The position numbers were made by a program, and so were the translations under genes. From Pseudomonadota bacterium (GTDB lineage Bacteria; Pseudomonadota; Alphaproteobacteria; Rhizobiales; Xanthobacteraceae): DNA of 5,271 nucleotides. The notes under the pieces are model-generated. The model did no database searches and was not told the DNA's origin. It was given only the letters and a program-made list of their open reading frames with translations. The stretch covers positions 1 through 5,271 of the forward strand of contig JAEYTQ010000705.1 of NCBI GenBank assembly GCA_023433965.1, written 5' to 3'. The stretch's first letter is position 1. Every line of letters starts with the position of its first letter. Positions 1 through 5,271 of this stretch are shown piece by piece.

Positions 1-898
1 GACCAAGGGCATGCACGGCGAGGAGATGACCGAGTTCGGCCTGTTGAAGGCCGCCGGCGCGGTCGCCTTCAGCGACGGCGACAGGAGCGTGACCAACGCC
101 CAGGTGATGCGCCGCGCGCTGACTTACGCCCGCGACTTCGACGCTCTGATCGTGCATCACACCGAGGATCCCAACCTCGTCGGCGAAGGCGTCATGAACG
201 AGGGCGAGTTCGCGACCCGGCTCGGCCTGATGGGCATCCCGAACGCCGCCGAGGCCGTGATGCTGGAGCGTGACCTGCGCCTCGTCGCCCTCACCGGCGG
301 CCGCTACCACGCGGCCTCGCTCACCTGCATCGATTCCCTCGACATCCTCCAGCGGGCGCGCGATGCCGGGCTCGCCGTCAGCGCCTCGGTCTCGATCAAT
401 CATCTGGCGCTGAACGAGAACGACATCGGCCCTTACCGTTCGTTCCTGAAGCTGTCGCCGCCGCTGCGCACCGAGGACGACCGCCGCGCGCTGGTCGCGG
501 CTCTCGCCTCCGGCCTGCTCGACGTCATCATGTCCGACCACAATCCGCAGGACGTCGAGGTCAAGCGCCTGCCGTTCGCGGAAGCCGCACCCGGCGCCGT
601 GGGGCTCGAGACCATGCTGCCCGCCGGCCTGCGACTGGTTCATAACGGCGAACTGGACCTGAAGACGCTGATCCGCGCGATGTCGACACGGCCCGCCGAG
701 CTGCTCGGGCTAGCAGGCGGAACCCTGCGTACCGGCTCCCCCGCGGATGTCATCGTGATCGATCCCGATACGCCCTGGATCGTCGATCCGGCCGACCTCA
801 AATCGCCGTGCAAGAACACCCCGTTCGACGAGGCCCGCTTTACAGGCCGCGTGGTGCGCACCATTGTCGGCGGCCGAACGGTCTATGAGCATGTCTGA
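1..898 (+). CDS. pyrC: Dihydroorotase-family protein, 5' truncated by window; probably catalytically degenerate
   Basis: Family role: dihydroorotase closes N-carbamoyl-aspartate to dihydroorotate, the third step of pyrimidine synthesis, in the cytoplasm. The frame is open from base 2 to TGA at 896-898. About 298 residues are present, and roughly 130 N-terminal residues, including the metal-binding HxH motif, lie upstream. Comparison with class I enzymes such as Bacillus PyrC matches the FxD motif (Asp at 74-76), HxED (His at 158-160), the PPLR segment (458-469), a DH pair (Asp at 536-538), GLET (602-613) and the C-terminal KNTPF stretch. Several active-site positions differ: the His of the usual HxST motif aligns with Ser (317-319), PHHL reads INHL (Asn at 398-400), and the second His of DHAPH is Gln (548-550). 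It may be a non-catalytic, PyrB-associated homologue. The family is clear, but activity is doubtful. plsY follows after 47 bases on the same strand. Confidence 0.88.
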   Translation, partial: TKGMHGEEMTEFGLLKAAGAVAFSDGDRSVTNAQVMRRALTYARDFDALIVHHTEDPNLVGEGVMNEGEFATRLGLMGIPNAAEAVMLERDLRLVALTGGRYHAASLTCIDSLDILQRARDAGLAVSASVSINHLALNENDIGPYRSFLKLSPPLRTEDDRRALVAALASGLLDVIMSDHNPQDVEVKRLPFAEAAPGAVGLETMLPAGLRLVHNGELDLKTLIRAMSTRPAELLGLAGGTLRTGSPADVIVIDPDTPWIVDPADLKSPCKNTPFDEARFTGRVVRTIVGGRTVYEHV

Positions 899-933
899 CG
901 TATCCGATCGTTCGACATGGAATTCCTGCCTTT

Positions 934-937
934 GGAG
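934..937 (+). promoter_or_regulatory. Ribosome binding site of plsY
   Basis: GGAG lies 8 bases before the ATG at 946 and supports that start. The spacer after pyrC is only 47 bases and shows no obvious terminator, so plsY is probably translated from a pyrC-plsY message. Confidence 0.6.
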
Positions 938-945
938 CTGCCGCC

Positions 946-1542
946 ATGGCGCTTGAAGCATTTCTGCCGATCGCCTTCCTCATCGGCTACCTGTTCGGCT
1001 CGATTCCGTTCGGGCTGATCCTGACCAGGCTCGCCGGCACCCAGGACATCCGCTCGATCGGCTCCGGCAGCATCGGCGCCACCAACGTGCTGCGCACGGG
1101 ACGCAAGAGTCTTGCCGCGGGCACCTTGCTGTTCGACGCGCTCAAGGGCACCGCGGCGGTCGTGATCGCCGGCTACATCGCAGGGCCAAACGCCGCGATG
1201 GTCGCCGGGCTCGGCGCGTTCCTCGGCCATCTCTTCCCGGTCTGGCTCAAGTTCAAAGGCGGCAAGGGAGTTGCGGTCTATATCGGTGTCCTGCTCGGCC
1301 TGTTCTGGCCCGGCGCCGTCGTGTTCTGCCTGCTTTGGCTCGCCACCGCCTTCACCACCCGCTACTCCTCGCTCTCGGCGCTGGTTGCGGCCTTCATCAC
1401 GCCGATGTTCCTGTGGTGGTTCGGCCACCTCGCCTTGTCGGCACTCACGGCGGTGCTGACCCTGCTCCTGTTCTACGCGCATCGCGAGAACATCAAGCGT
1501 CTGCAGACCGGCCGGGAAAGCCGGATCGGCGAAAAGGCCTAG
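946..1542 (+). CDS. plsY: Acyl-phosphate:glycerol-3-phosphate acyltransferase PlsY
   Basis: PlsY is an inner-membrane enzyme that transfers an acyl group from acyl-phosphate (made by PlsX) to glycerol-3-phosphate. The product is lysophosphatidic acid, the first committed intermediate of phospholipid synthesis. The 198-residue length is normal for the family. Conserved loops are visible in order: GSIPFG (18-23), the glycine-rich [14 protein letters not shown] (39-52), DALKG (64-68), [17 protein letters not shown] (94-110), RYSSLSAL (139-146) and HREN (179-182). Hydrophobic stretches at about 5-27, 56-79, 82-100, 112-136, 143-160 and 161-178 fit a polytopic membrane protein, and the tail is short and charged. 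The start is an ATG with a well-placed GGAG. No key motif is missing. The TAG stop falls at the edge of an intergenic repeat. It probably shares a transcript with pyrC. Confidence 0.96.
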   Translation: MALEAFLPIAFLIGYLFGSIPFGLILTRLAGTQDIRSIGSGSIGATNVLRTGRKSLAAGTLLFDALKGTAAVVIAGYIAGPNAAMVAGLGAFLGHLFPVWLKFKGGKGVAVYIGVLLGLFWPGAVVFCLLWLATAFTTRYSSLSALVAAFITPMFLWWFGHLALSALTAVLTLLLFYAHRENIKRLQTGRESRIGEKA

Positions 1543-1606
1543 CGTTTTCGAGCGAGGTGGACGCCGCTCGCGTCAAGACGACGCGTCAAGTCTGAACCGG
1601 AAAAAG
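1541..1606 (+). repeat. Degraded copy of a rhizobial-type intergenic repeat
   Basis: The stretch starts AGCGTTTTCGAGCGAGGTGG, continues with GCGTCAAGACGACGCGTCAAG (its last bases at 1590), and ends with TCTGAACCGGAAAA. I recognise these blocks, in this order, as those of a repeat very common between genes in Bradyrhizobium and relatives, where the middle and end normally carry a longer palindrome around TCAGAACCGG. Here the middle appears deleted and several bases have changed. It overlaps the last two bases of the plsY stop codon. The identification is from memory; no second copy is present in this window. Confidence 0.5.
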
Positions 1607-1633
1607 TACGGATACCGCCGCACCCCTTCCGCA

Positions 1634-1639
1634 TTATAT
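1634..1639 (+). promoter_or_regulatory. Possible -10 element upstream of the patatin gene
   Basis: TTATAT is one of few AT-rich hexamers in this GC-rich spacer and lies about 105 bases before the patatin start, just ahead of the stem-loop. No convincing -35 box stands about 17 bases upstream (GATACC there). A promoter is expected somewhere in this spacer, but this placement is weak. Confidence 0.2.
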
Positions 1640-1646
1640 GCCAAAT

Positions 1647-1693
1647 CCTGTTCGCAACTTTCCTGCTAATCGCGACAGGCAGTAGCGAACGGG
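1647..1693 (+). other. Imperfect stem-loop in the plsY-patatin spacer
   Basis: CCTGTTCGC (1647-1655) pairs with GCGAACGGG (1685-1693) over 9 base pairs, one of them G-U. After a small internal loop, CCTG (1662-1665) pairs with CAGG (1676-1679) around a 10-base loop. No T-run follows, so a standard intrinsic terminator is unlikely. A competing pairing exists: GACAGGCA (1674-1681) with TGCCTGTC (1699-1706), 8 base pairs. It could be a 5' leader structure of the patatin gene, a processed 3' end of the plsY message, or part of a repeat element. The function is unknown. Confidence 0.35.
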
Positions 1694-1744
1694 TTCCATG
1701 CCTGTCATCCTGACACAGGACACGGCGTTACGCGGTTGCTCAGA

Positions 1745-2941
1745 ATGGGCGAGAAGATTGTCGGCGCGGATGGTGGGGTTGATTCGTTGGGTGCTTCCGG
1801 CACGCCAGCGAGCCGGCTGCTCTCGGCGACCAATATCTGGTCCGACGCGCCTTCGCCGGCGCCAGCGCCAACACCTGTTTCGGTTCGGCCGCCGACGTCA
1901 TCGCCTGATCCGATCGTATCACCTCCTGTGACGGCCGAAGTCGTGACCAGGGCCGCAGCCGTTGCGCCAGCGAAGCCACCGACGGGGCATTGGCCGCCGC
2001 GAAGACTCTCGCTCGCCCTCCAGGGCGGCGGCACCTTTGCCGCCTTCACCTGGGGCGTGCTGGAACGGCTTTTGGAAGAGCCCGAAATCGCAATAGACAC
2101 CATCAGCGGCGCCAGCGCCGGCGCGATCAACGCGCTGCTGCTCGCTTGCGGCCTCGCCGAAGGCGGCCGCGAAGGCGCCCGTTCCAGGCTGAACCGGTTC
2201 TGGGTCCGGCTAATGCACGAAGCCTCGTTCCGCTCACTGATGCTGATCGGGGGCTTTTCGCCGTCGGGAAGCTCGGTCGCGTTCGGCCCGACGCTGCGCT
2301 CCGGCCAGTTCGATCCGTTCGACCTCGATCCGCTGCGGCAGGCGGTCTCGCGCGACATCGATTTTTCCGCCTTGCGCGGTGCGCGGTGCCCGAAGCTCCT
2401 GATCGCGGCGACGCGCATCCGCGACGGACAGCAACAGATCTTCCGCAACGACGCGATCAGCCCCGACGTCGCGCTGGCCTCAACCTGCCCACCGCTGGTT
2501 CACTGCGCCGTCGAGATCGACGGCGAGGCCTATTGGGACGGTGGCTTCGGCGGCAATCCGCCTCTGCTGCGGCTGGCCCAGGAGACGACGACGCCTGAGA
2601 TCCTGCTGATCCAGGTCACGCCCGCGCGCGACAGCTACGTGCCGATCACGCTCGCCGCCATCGACCGCCGGCTCGACCAGATCGCGGCCAACGCCGCGCT
2701 CAACGCCGAGATCGCCGCGATCGAATGGGCGCAGGCCCAAGCTGCGCCCTCGCTGCGGCTCTCCAGGATCGCAGCCGAGGACACCGTTGACGGGCTGGCG
2801 CAGCGCTCATCGACCGACCTCGGCCGCGGCTTCATTCGCCAGCTGCATCGAGGCGGCCGCGAGGCGGCCGCGCGCTGGCTCGGGCAAGGGACGGACAGCA
2901 AGGCGCCCGCACGCGATCGCCGCGAACCTGCGCTAGCCTGA
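1745..2941 (+). CDS. Patatin-like phospholipase family protein
   Basis: This is a predicted serine acyl-hydrolase of the patatin fold, which uses a Ser-Asp dyad on lipids or other acyl esters; the substrate is unknown. Residues 1-85 are a Pro/Ala/Ser/Thr-rich extension with no signal peptide or membrane helix. The catalytic domain begins at about residue 88 with LSLALQGGG. The nucleophile elbow is GASAG (Ser124, bases 2114-2116), and the acidic partner is in DGG (Asp265, bases 2537-2539), within YWDGGFGGNPPL. The usual GGGxxG oxyanion-hole motif reads GGGTFA, so its basic residue and last glycine are replaced. The length is 398 residues. The ATG at 1745 was preferred to an in-frame TTG at 1736; neither has a good ribosome binding site, so the start is uncertain. 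The gene is separated from plsY by about 200 structured bases and probably has its own promoter. Its end overlaps the convergent amidase gene. Confidence 0.88.
   Translation: MGEKIVGADGGVDSLGASGTPASRLLSATNIWSDAPSPAPAPTPVSVRPPTSSPDPIVSPPVTAEVVTRAAAVAPAKPPTGHWPPRRLSLALQGGGTFAAFTWGVLERLLEEPEIAIDTISGASAGAINALLLACGLAEGGREGARSRLNRFWVRLMHEASFRSLMLIGGFSPSGSSVAFGPTLRSGQFDPFDLDPLRQAVSRDIDFSALRGARCPKLLIAATRIRDGQQQIFRNDAISPDVALASTCPPLVHCAVEIDGEAYWDGGFGGNPPLLRLAQETTTPEILLIQVTPARDSYVPITLAAIDRRLDQIAANAALNAEIAAIEWAQAQAAPSLRLSRIAAEDTVDGLAQRSSTDLGRGFIRQLHRGGREAAARWLGQGTDSKAPARDRREPALA
2850..2871 (+). repeat. Tandem 11-base duplication inside the patatin gene
   Basis: GAGGCGGCCGC occurs twice back to back (2850-2860 and 2861-2871). 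Because 11 is not a multiple of three, the two copies are read in different frames, giving RGGR and then EAAA. It lies near the 3' end of the gene, outside the catalytic motifs. Confidence 0.7.
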
Positions 2942-2953
2942 TTTCGCCAGCGC
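2930..2953. terminator. Hairpin across the convergent stop codons, weak bidirectional terminator candidate
   Basis: GCGCTAGC (2930-2937) pairs with GCCAGCGC (2946-2953), with one mismatch and an 8-base loop. It contains both stop codons: TAG of the amidase gene (2933-2935, minus strand) and TGA of the patatin gene (2939-2941). Neither side has a T-run, so efficient intrinsic termination is doubtful. The position between two convergent genes is the main argument. Confidence 0.3.
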
Positions 2954-4177
2954 GTCCTCAAGGAACCAGGCCGCCGCGAGCGCGAGCGGATCATTGCCGA
3001 AGCGCGCGATCACCTGCACGCCGATGGGCAGGCCTCCGACCTTCAGCACCGGCACGTTGACGCAGGGATTGCCCATCAGCGTCCAGAGCCGGTTGTAGCG
3101 GGGATCGCCCGTCGTCGCGAGCTCCTTGGCCGGCGCCGTGCCGGGCGCCGAATAGGTCAGGAGCACGTCGACGCCTTCGAAGACTTCGCCGAGCTCGCGG
3201 CGGCCCCGACGGCTGATGCGGCGCGCCTCGTCATATTCCTTCGGCGTCAGCCCGACCGTCGCATCGAGACTGGCGCGCAGCATCGGCGCGATTTCGTCGT
3301 GACGCTCGGAAAACTCCCAGGCAAGCGCACGGTGCGCCTCGTAATCCTGAACGATGGGGCGGATGCGCCAGGCCTCCTGCACCGATCCAGACAGATCGAT
3401 GGTCCGAACACTGGCGCCGGCGCGCTCGGCCGCTTTGATCGCGGCCAGCAAGCCCTCTTCGGCCGCCGCCTCGACAGTCCCCGCGAACTCCTGCCTGACC
3501 ACGCCGATGCGCTGCGACCTCGCCGGGCTGATGCCCGAGAATTCGCTGCGTCCCGTCATCGCAAGCAGACCACGTGCGAGATCCTCCGCACGCGCACCGA
3601 ACAGGCCAACCGTGTCGAGCGCCCACGAATAGCACTTCACACCGACCGTCGGCAGCATCCGGAACGACGGCTTGATCGCAGCCGTCCCGCAATAGGCGGC
3701 GGGACGGATCACCGAGCCGCCGGTCTGCGTGCCGAGCGCCAGCGGGATCATGCCGGCGCCGACGGCCGCGGCCGAGCCCGCGGAGGAGCCGCCGGGCGAA
3801 TGGTCGAGATTGTGCGGATTGAGCGTCGGCGCCGGGTCGCGCGAGGCAAACGCCGTGGTCGTGGTCTTGCCGACGATGGTGGCGCCCGCCCGCTTCAGCA
3901 TCATGACGACAGGCGCATCGGCGCGCGGCTGCCAGCCGCGATAGATCTCCGAGCCCATCTCGGTCGGCATATCAGCAGTGTCGATGATGTCCTTGATGCC
4001 GACGGCGATGCCGCGCAGCGGGCCCGAGGCTTGCGCCTTCGCGGATTTGTCATGCCGCACGAACGCGTGAACGTCCTTCTCCCTGGCCTCGATCGCCGCA
4101 TGCGACTGAGCGATGGCGGCATCGGGCGACAGCTCGCCCGTTTCGATGCGGCGCTGGAGGTCGGCAAGTGAGATCAT
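2933..4177 (-). CDS. Amidase-signature family hydrolase
   Basis: This is a predicted cytoplasmic amidohydrolase of the amidase-signature family (relatives include GatA, peptide amidase and fatty-acid amide hydrolase), which cleaves C-N amide bonds through a Lys-cisSer-Ser triad. All three residues are visible: Lys62 in GIKD (bases 3992-3994), Ser131 in GGSSAGS (3785-3787) and Ser155 in [12 protein letters not shown] (3713-3715). The 24-residue gap between the two serines is the family spacing. A typical C-terminal block [20 protein letters not shown] is present. At 414 residues it is somewhat shorter than GatA (about 480). No gatB or gatC lies beside it, so a tRNA amidotransferase role is unlikely; the substrate cannot be told. 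The ATG start at 4175-4177 is supported by GAAGGG 7 bases upstream. The gene is divergent from dprA and convergent with the patatin gene. No signal peptide is seen. Confidence 0.92.
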   Translation of the reverse strand: MISLADLQRRIETGELSPDAAIAQSHAAIEAREKDVHAFVRHDKSAKAQASGPLRGIAVGIKDIIDTADMPTEMGSEIYRGWQPRADAPVVMMLKRAGATIVGKTTTTAFASRDPAPTLNPHNLDHSPGGSSAGSAAAVGAGMIPLALGTQTGGSVIRPAAYCGTAAIKPSFRMLPTVGVKCYSWALDTVGLFGARAEDLARGLLAMTGRSEFSGISPARSQRIGVVRQEFAGTVEAAAEEGLLAAIKAAERAGASVRTIDLSGSVQEAWRIRPIVQDYEAHRALAWEFSERHDEIAPMLRASLDATVGLTPKEYDEARRISRRGRRELGEVFEGVDVLLTYSAPGTAPAKELATTGDPRYNRLWTLMGNPCVNVPVLKVGGLPIGVQVIARFGNDPLALAAAWFLEDALAKSG

Positions 4178-4184
4178 GGCAAAA

Positions 4185-4190
4185 CCCTTC
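4185..4190 (-). promoter_or_regulatory. Ribosome binding site of the amidase gene
   Basis: On the minus strand GAAGGG stands 7 bases before the ATG at 4177. This fixes the amidase start and argues against an N-terminal extension into the divergent spacer. Confidence 0.6.
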
Positions 4191-4202
4191 TTATTGGCAT
4201 CG

Positions 4203-4230
4203 CTTTTAGCATCGGGGCGAGGTCACGCAA
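4203..4230 (-). promoter_or_regulatory. Possible promoter of the amidase gene
   Basis: On the minus strand TTGCGT (4225-4230) could serve as a -35 box and TAAAAG (4203-4208) as a -10 box, 16 bases apart. The boxes match the housekeeping consensus only partly. The divergent spacer should hold a promoter for each gene, but this placement is tentative. Confidence 0.2.
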
Positions 4231-4242
4231 GCGCAGGTCCCT

Positions 4243-4252
4243 GTTGCGCAAC
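4243..4252. promoter_or_regulatory. Perfect 10-base palindrome in the amidase-dprA spacer
   Basis: GTTGCGCAAC is its own reverse complement. It lies 65 bases from the amidase start and 40 bases from the dprA start, a position from which a bound regulator could affect either gene. A single palindrome of this size can occur by chance, and no regulator gene is nearby. Confidence 0.2.
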
Positions 4253-4281
4253 GCCCTCAGGTTGTTCCATGCTGTCCCTGC

Positions 4282-4287
4282 AAGGAG
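4282..4287 (+). promoter_or_regulatory. Ribosome binding site deciding the dprA start
   Basis: AAGGAG is the strongest Shine-Dalgarno match in the window and lies 5 bases before the GTG at 4293. An in-frame ATG at 4269 has only a weak CAGG ahead of it, and the AAGGAG would then lie inside the coding sequence. The GTG start is therefore preferred. Confidence 0.65.
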
Positions 4288-4292
4288 ACACC

Positions 4293-5271
4293 GTGGACGC
4301 CATCAATCCAAGCGTGGAGCTGACCGAATCCGAGCGGATCGACCGCCTGCGGCTGATCCGCTCCGACAATGTCGGGCCGCGCACCTTCCGTTCGCTCGTG
4401 GAGCATTTCGGTGGCGTGCGGGCTGCGCTGGAACGGCTGCCGGATCTGGCACGCCGCGGCGGCGCGCAGCGATCGGGCCGCATCTATAGTGCCGACGAGG
4501 CCAAGGCCGAGCTTGCTGCAAGCCGCAAATCTGGCATCGCATGGCGCGCGCCCGGCGAGGACGGCTATCCGGCCCGGCTGGCGATGATCGACGACGCGCC
4601 GCCGCTGCTCGCCGTGCGCGGCGACGTCAAGACCTTGATGCGGCCGATGATCGCGATCGTCGGTTCGCGCAACGCCTCCGGCGCCGGCCTGAAATTCGCT
4701 GGTGTGCTGGCGCGCGAGCTCGGCGAAGCCGGCTTCGTGGTCATCTCGGGCCTCGCGCGCGGCGTCGATCAGGCTGCGCATCGCGCGAGCGTCGAGACCG
4801 GCACGACCGCCGTGCTCGCCGGCGGACATGACTGCATCTATCCGCCCGAGCATGGCGACTTGCTCACCGCCATCCTCGATCACGCGGGCGCGGCGATCTC
4901 CGAGATGCCGCTCGGCCACGAGCCGCGCGCCCGCGACTTCCCCCGACGCAACAGATTGATCTCCGGCGCTGCGCTCGGCGTCGTGGTGGTGGAAGCCGCA
5001 CACCGCTCGGGCTCGCTGATCACCGCGCGCATGGCGGCCGAACAGGGCCGCGAGGTGTTCGCAGTGCCCGGCTCCCCGCTCGATCCGCGCGCCTCCGGCA
5101 CCAACGACCTGATCAAGCAGGGCGCGACGCTCGTCACCGAGGCTGCCGACATCGTCAACGCGGTGCAGCCGATCATGGAGCGGCCCTTGATGCACCCCGC
5201 AGGCGAGCCCGACAGCGAGCCGTTCGAAAGCGATCCGCAAGGCCACGACCGCGACCAGATCATCGGTCTGC
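4293..5271 (+). CDS. dprA: DNA-processing protein DprA, 3' truncated by window
   Basis: DprA (also called Smf) binds incoming single-stranded DNA in the cytoplasm and loads RecA onto it during natural transformation. It is also conserved in bacteria not known to be transformable. The GTG start yields 326 residues before the window ends. An N-terminal SAM/helix-hairpin-helix-like part is seen at about 15-60 ([12 protein letters not shown]). The Rossmann-like DprA domain runs from about 85 to 288, with AIVGSR (121-126), [12 protein letters not shown] (152-163), the YPPEH loop (183-187), [10 protein letters not shown] (216-225), SGSLITA (239-245), VFAVPG (255-260) and [10 protein letters not shown] (269-278). 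All the family's signature segments are intact. The C-terminal winged-helix domain would begin around residue 320 and is beyond the window. The frame also stays open upstream of the GTG. It is divergent from the amidase gene, so it is not in one transcript with plsY here. Confidence 0.95.
   Translation, partial: MDAINPSVELTESERIDRLRLIRSDNVGPRTFRSLVEHFGGVRAALERLPDLARRGGAQRSGRIYSADEAKAELAASRKSGIAWRAPGEDGYPARLAMIDDAPPLLAVRGDVKTLMRPMIAIVGSRNASGAGLKFAGVLARELGEAGFVVISGLARGVDQAAHRASVETGTTAVLAGGHDCIYPPEHGDLLTAILDHAGAAISEMPLGHEPRARDFPRRNRLISGAALGVVVVEAAHRSGSLITARMAAEQGREVFAVPGSPLDPRASGTNDLIKQGATLVTEAADIVNAVQPIMERPLMHPAGEPDSEPFESDPQGHDRDQIIGL

Noticed and set aside
883..1482. Minus-strand open frame (199 codons) opposite plsY
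   Set aside because: Its product is a low-complexity, Glu/Arg/Gly-rich sequence typical of the antisense of a hydrophobic GC-rich gene, and plsY on the plus strand is certain.
1508..1524. CCGGC/GCCGG inverted repeat near the end of plsY, considered as a terminator
   Set aside because: It lies within the coding sequence, has only 5 base pairs and is not followed by a T-run.
1705..2448. Minus-strand (247 codons) and overlapping plus-strand (1990-2598) open frames over the patatin gene
   Set aside because: Both are Ser/Arg-rich shadows of the patatin frame, which carries the GASAG and DGG motifs.
3299..4171. Plus-strand open frame (290 codons) opposite the amidase gene
   Set aside because: Arg-rich composition and no domain. 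The minus-strand amidase has its complete catalytic triad and a ribosome binding site.
4269..4292. ATG at 4269 as the dprA start
   Set aside because: It is in frame and possible, but the strong AAGGAG before the GTG at 4293 explains the start better and would otherwise be buried in coding sequence.
4257..5246. Long minus-strand open frame (329 codons) opposite dprA
   Set aside because: The plus strand encodes every DprA signature motif here. The antisense protein is rich in Arg, Ala, His and Gly with no recognisable domain, as expected from a GC-rich shadow frame.
1..5271. Search for CRISPR arrays, tRNA or rRNA genes, transposase genes and attachment sites
   Set aside because: No regularly spaced repeats, no cloverleaf-like sequence with CCA-type ends, no transposase motifs and no terminal inverted repeats with target duplications were seen.

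Overview
The base composition (very GC-rich, strong G/C at third codon positions) and protein sequences point to an alphaproteobacterium of the order Hyphomicrobiales, most likely Bradyrhizobium or a close relative. This placement comes from recognising protein families and an intergenic repeat, not from a search.

Layout, left to right. (1) 1-898, plus strand: the C-terminal two thirds of a dihydroorotase-family protein (pyrC), cut by the window start. (2) 946-1542, plus: plsY, the membrane glycerol-3-phosphate acyltransferase, 47 bases downstream and probably co-transcribed. (3) 1541-1744: about 200 bases without a gene. They hold a degraded rhizobial-type intergenic repeat that touches the plsY stop codon, then a strong imperfect hairpin. 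(4) 1745-2941, plus: a patatin-like serine hydrolase with a Pro/Ala-rich N-terminal extension. (5) 2933-4177, minus: an amidase-signature hydrolase, convergent with the patatin gene and overlapping it by 9 bases at the stop codons. (6) 4178-4292: a short divergent intergenic region. (7) 4293-5271, plus: dprA, cut by the window end before its C-terminal domain.

pyrC, plsY and dprA belong to pyrimidine synthesis, phospholipid synthesis and DNA uptake/recombination. In many alphaproteobacteria they sit together in the order pyrB-pyrC-plsY-dprA-topA (recalled, not checked here). The patatin and amidase genes therefore look like an accessory pair placed between plsY and dprA, with the repeat at the left junction. 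Nothing shows that the two hydrolases work together: they are on opposite strands and must be transcribed separately.

I see no new defence, mobile or biosynthetic system. The points most worth a second look are the dihydroorotase, which lacks residues normally needed for catalysis, the structured plsY-patatin spacer, and the altered oxyanion-hole motif of the patatin protein. The long open frames opposite the real genes are high-GC shadows.
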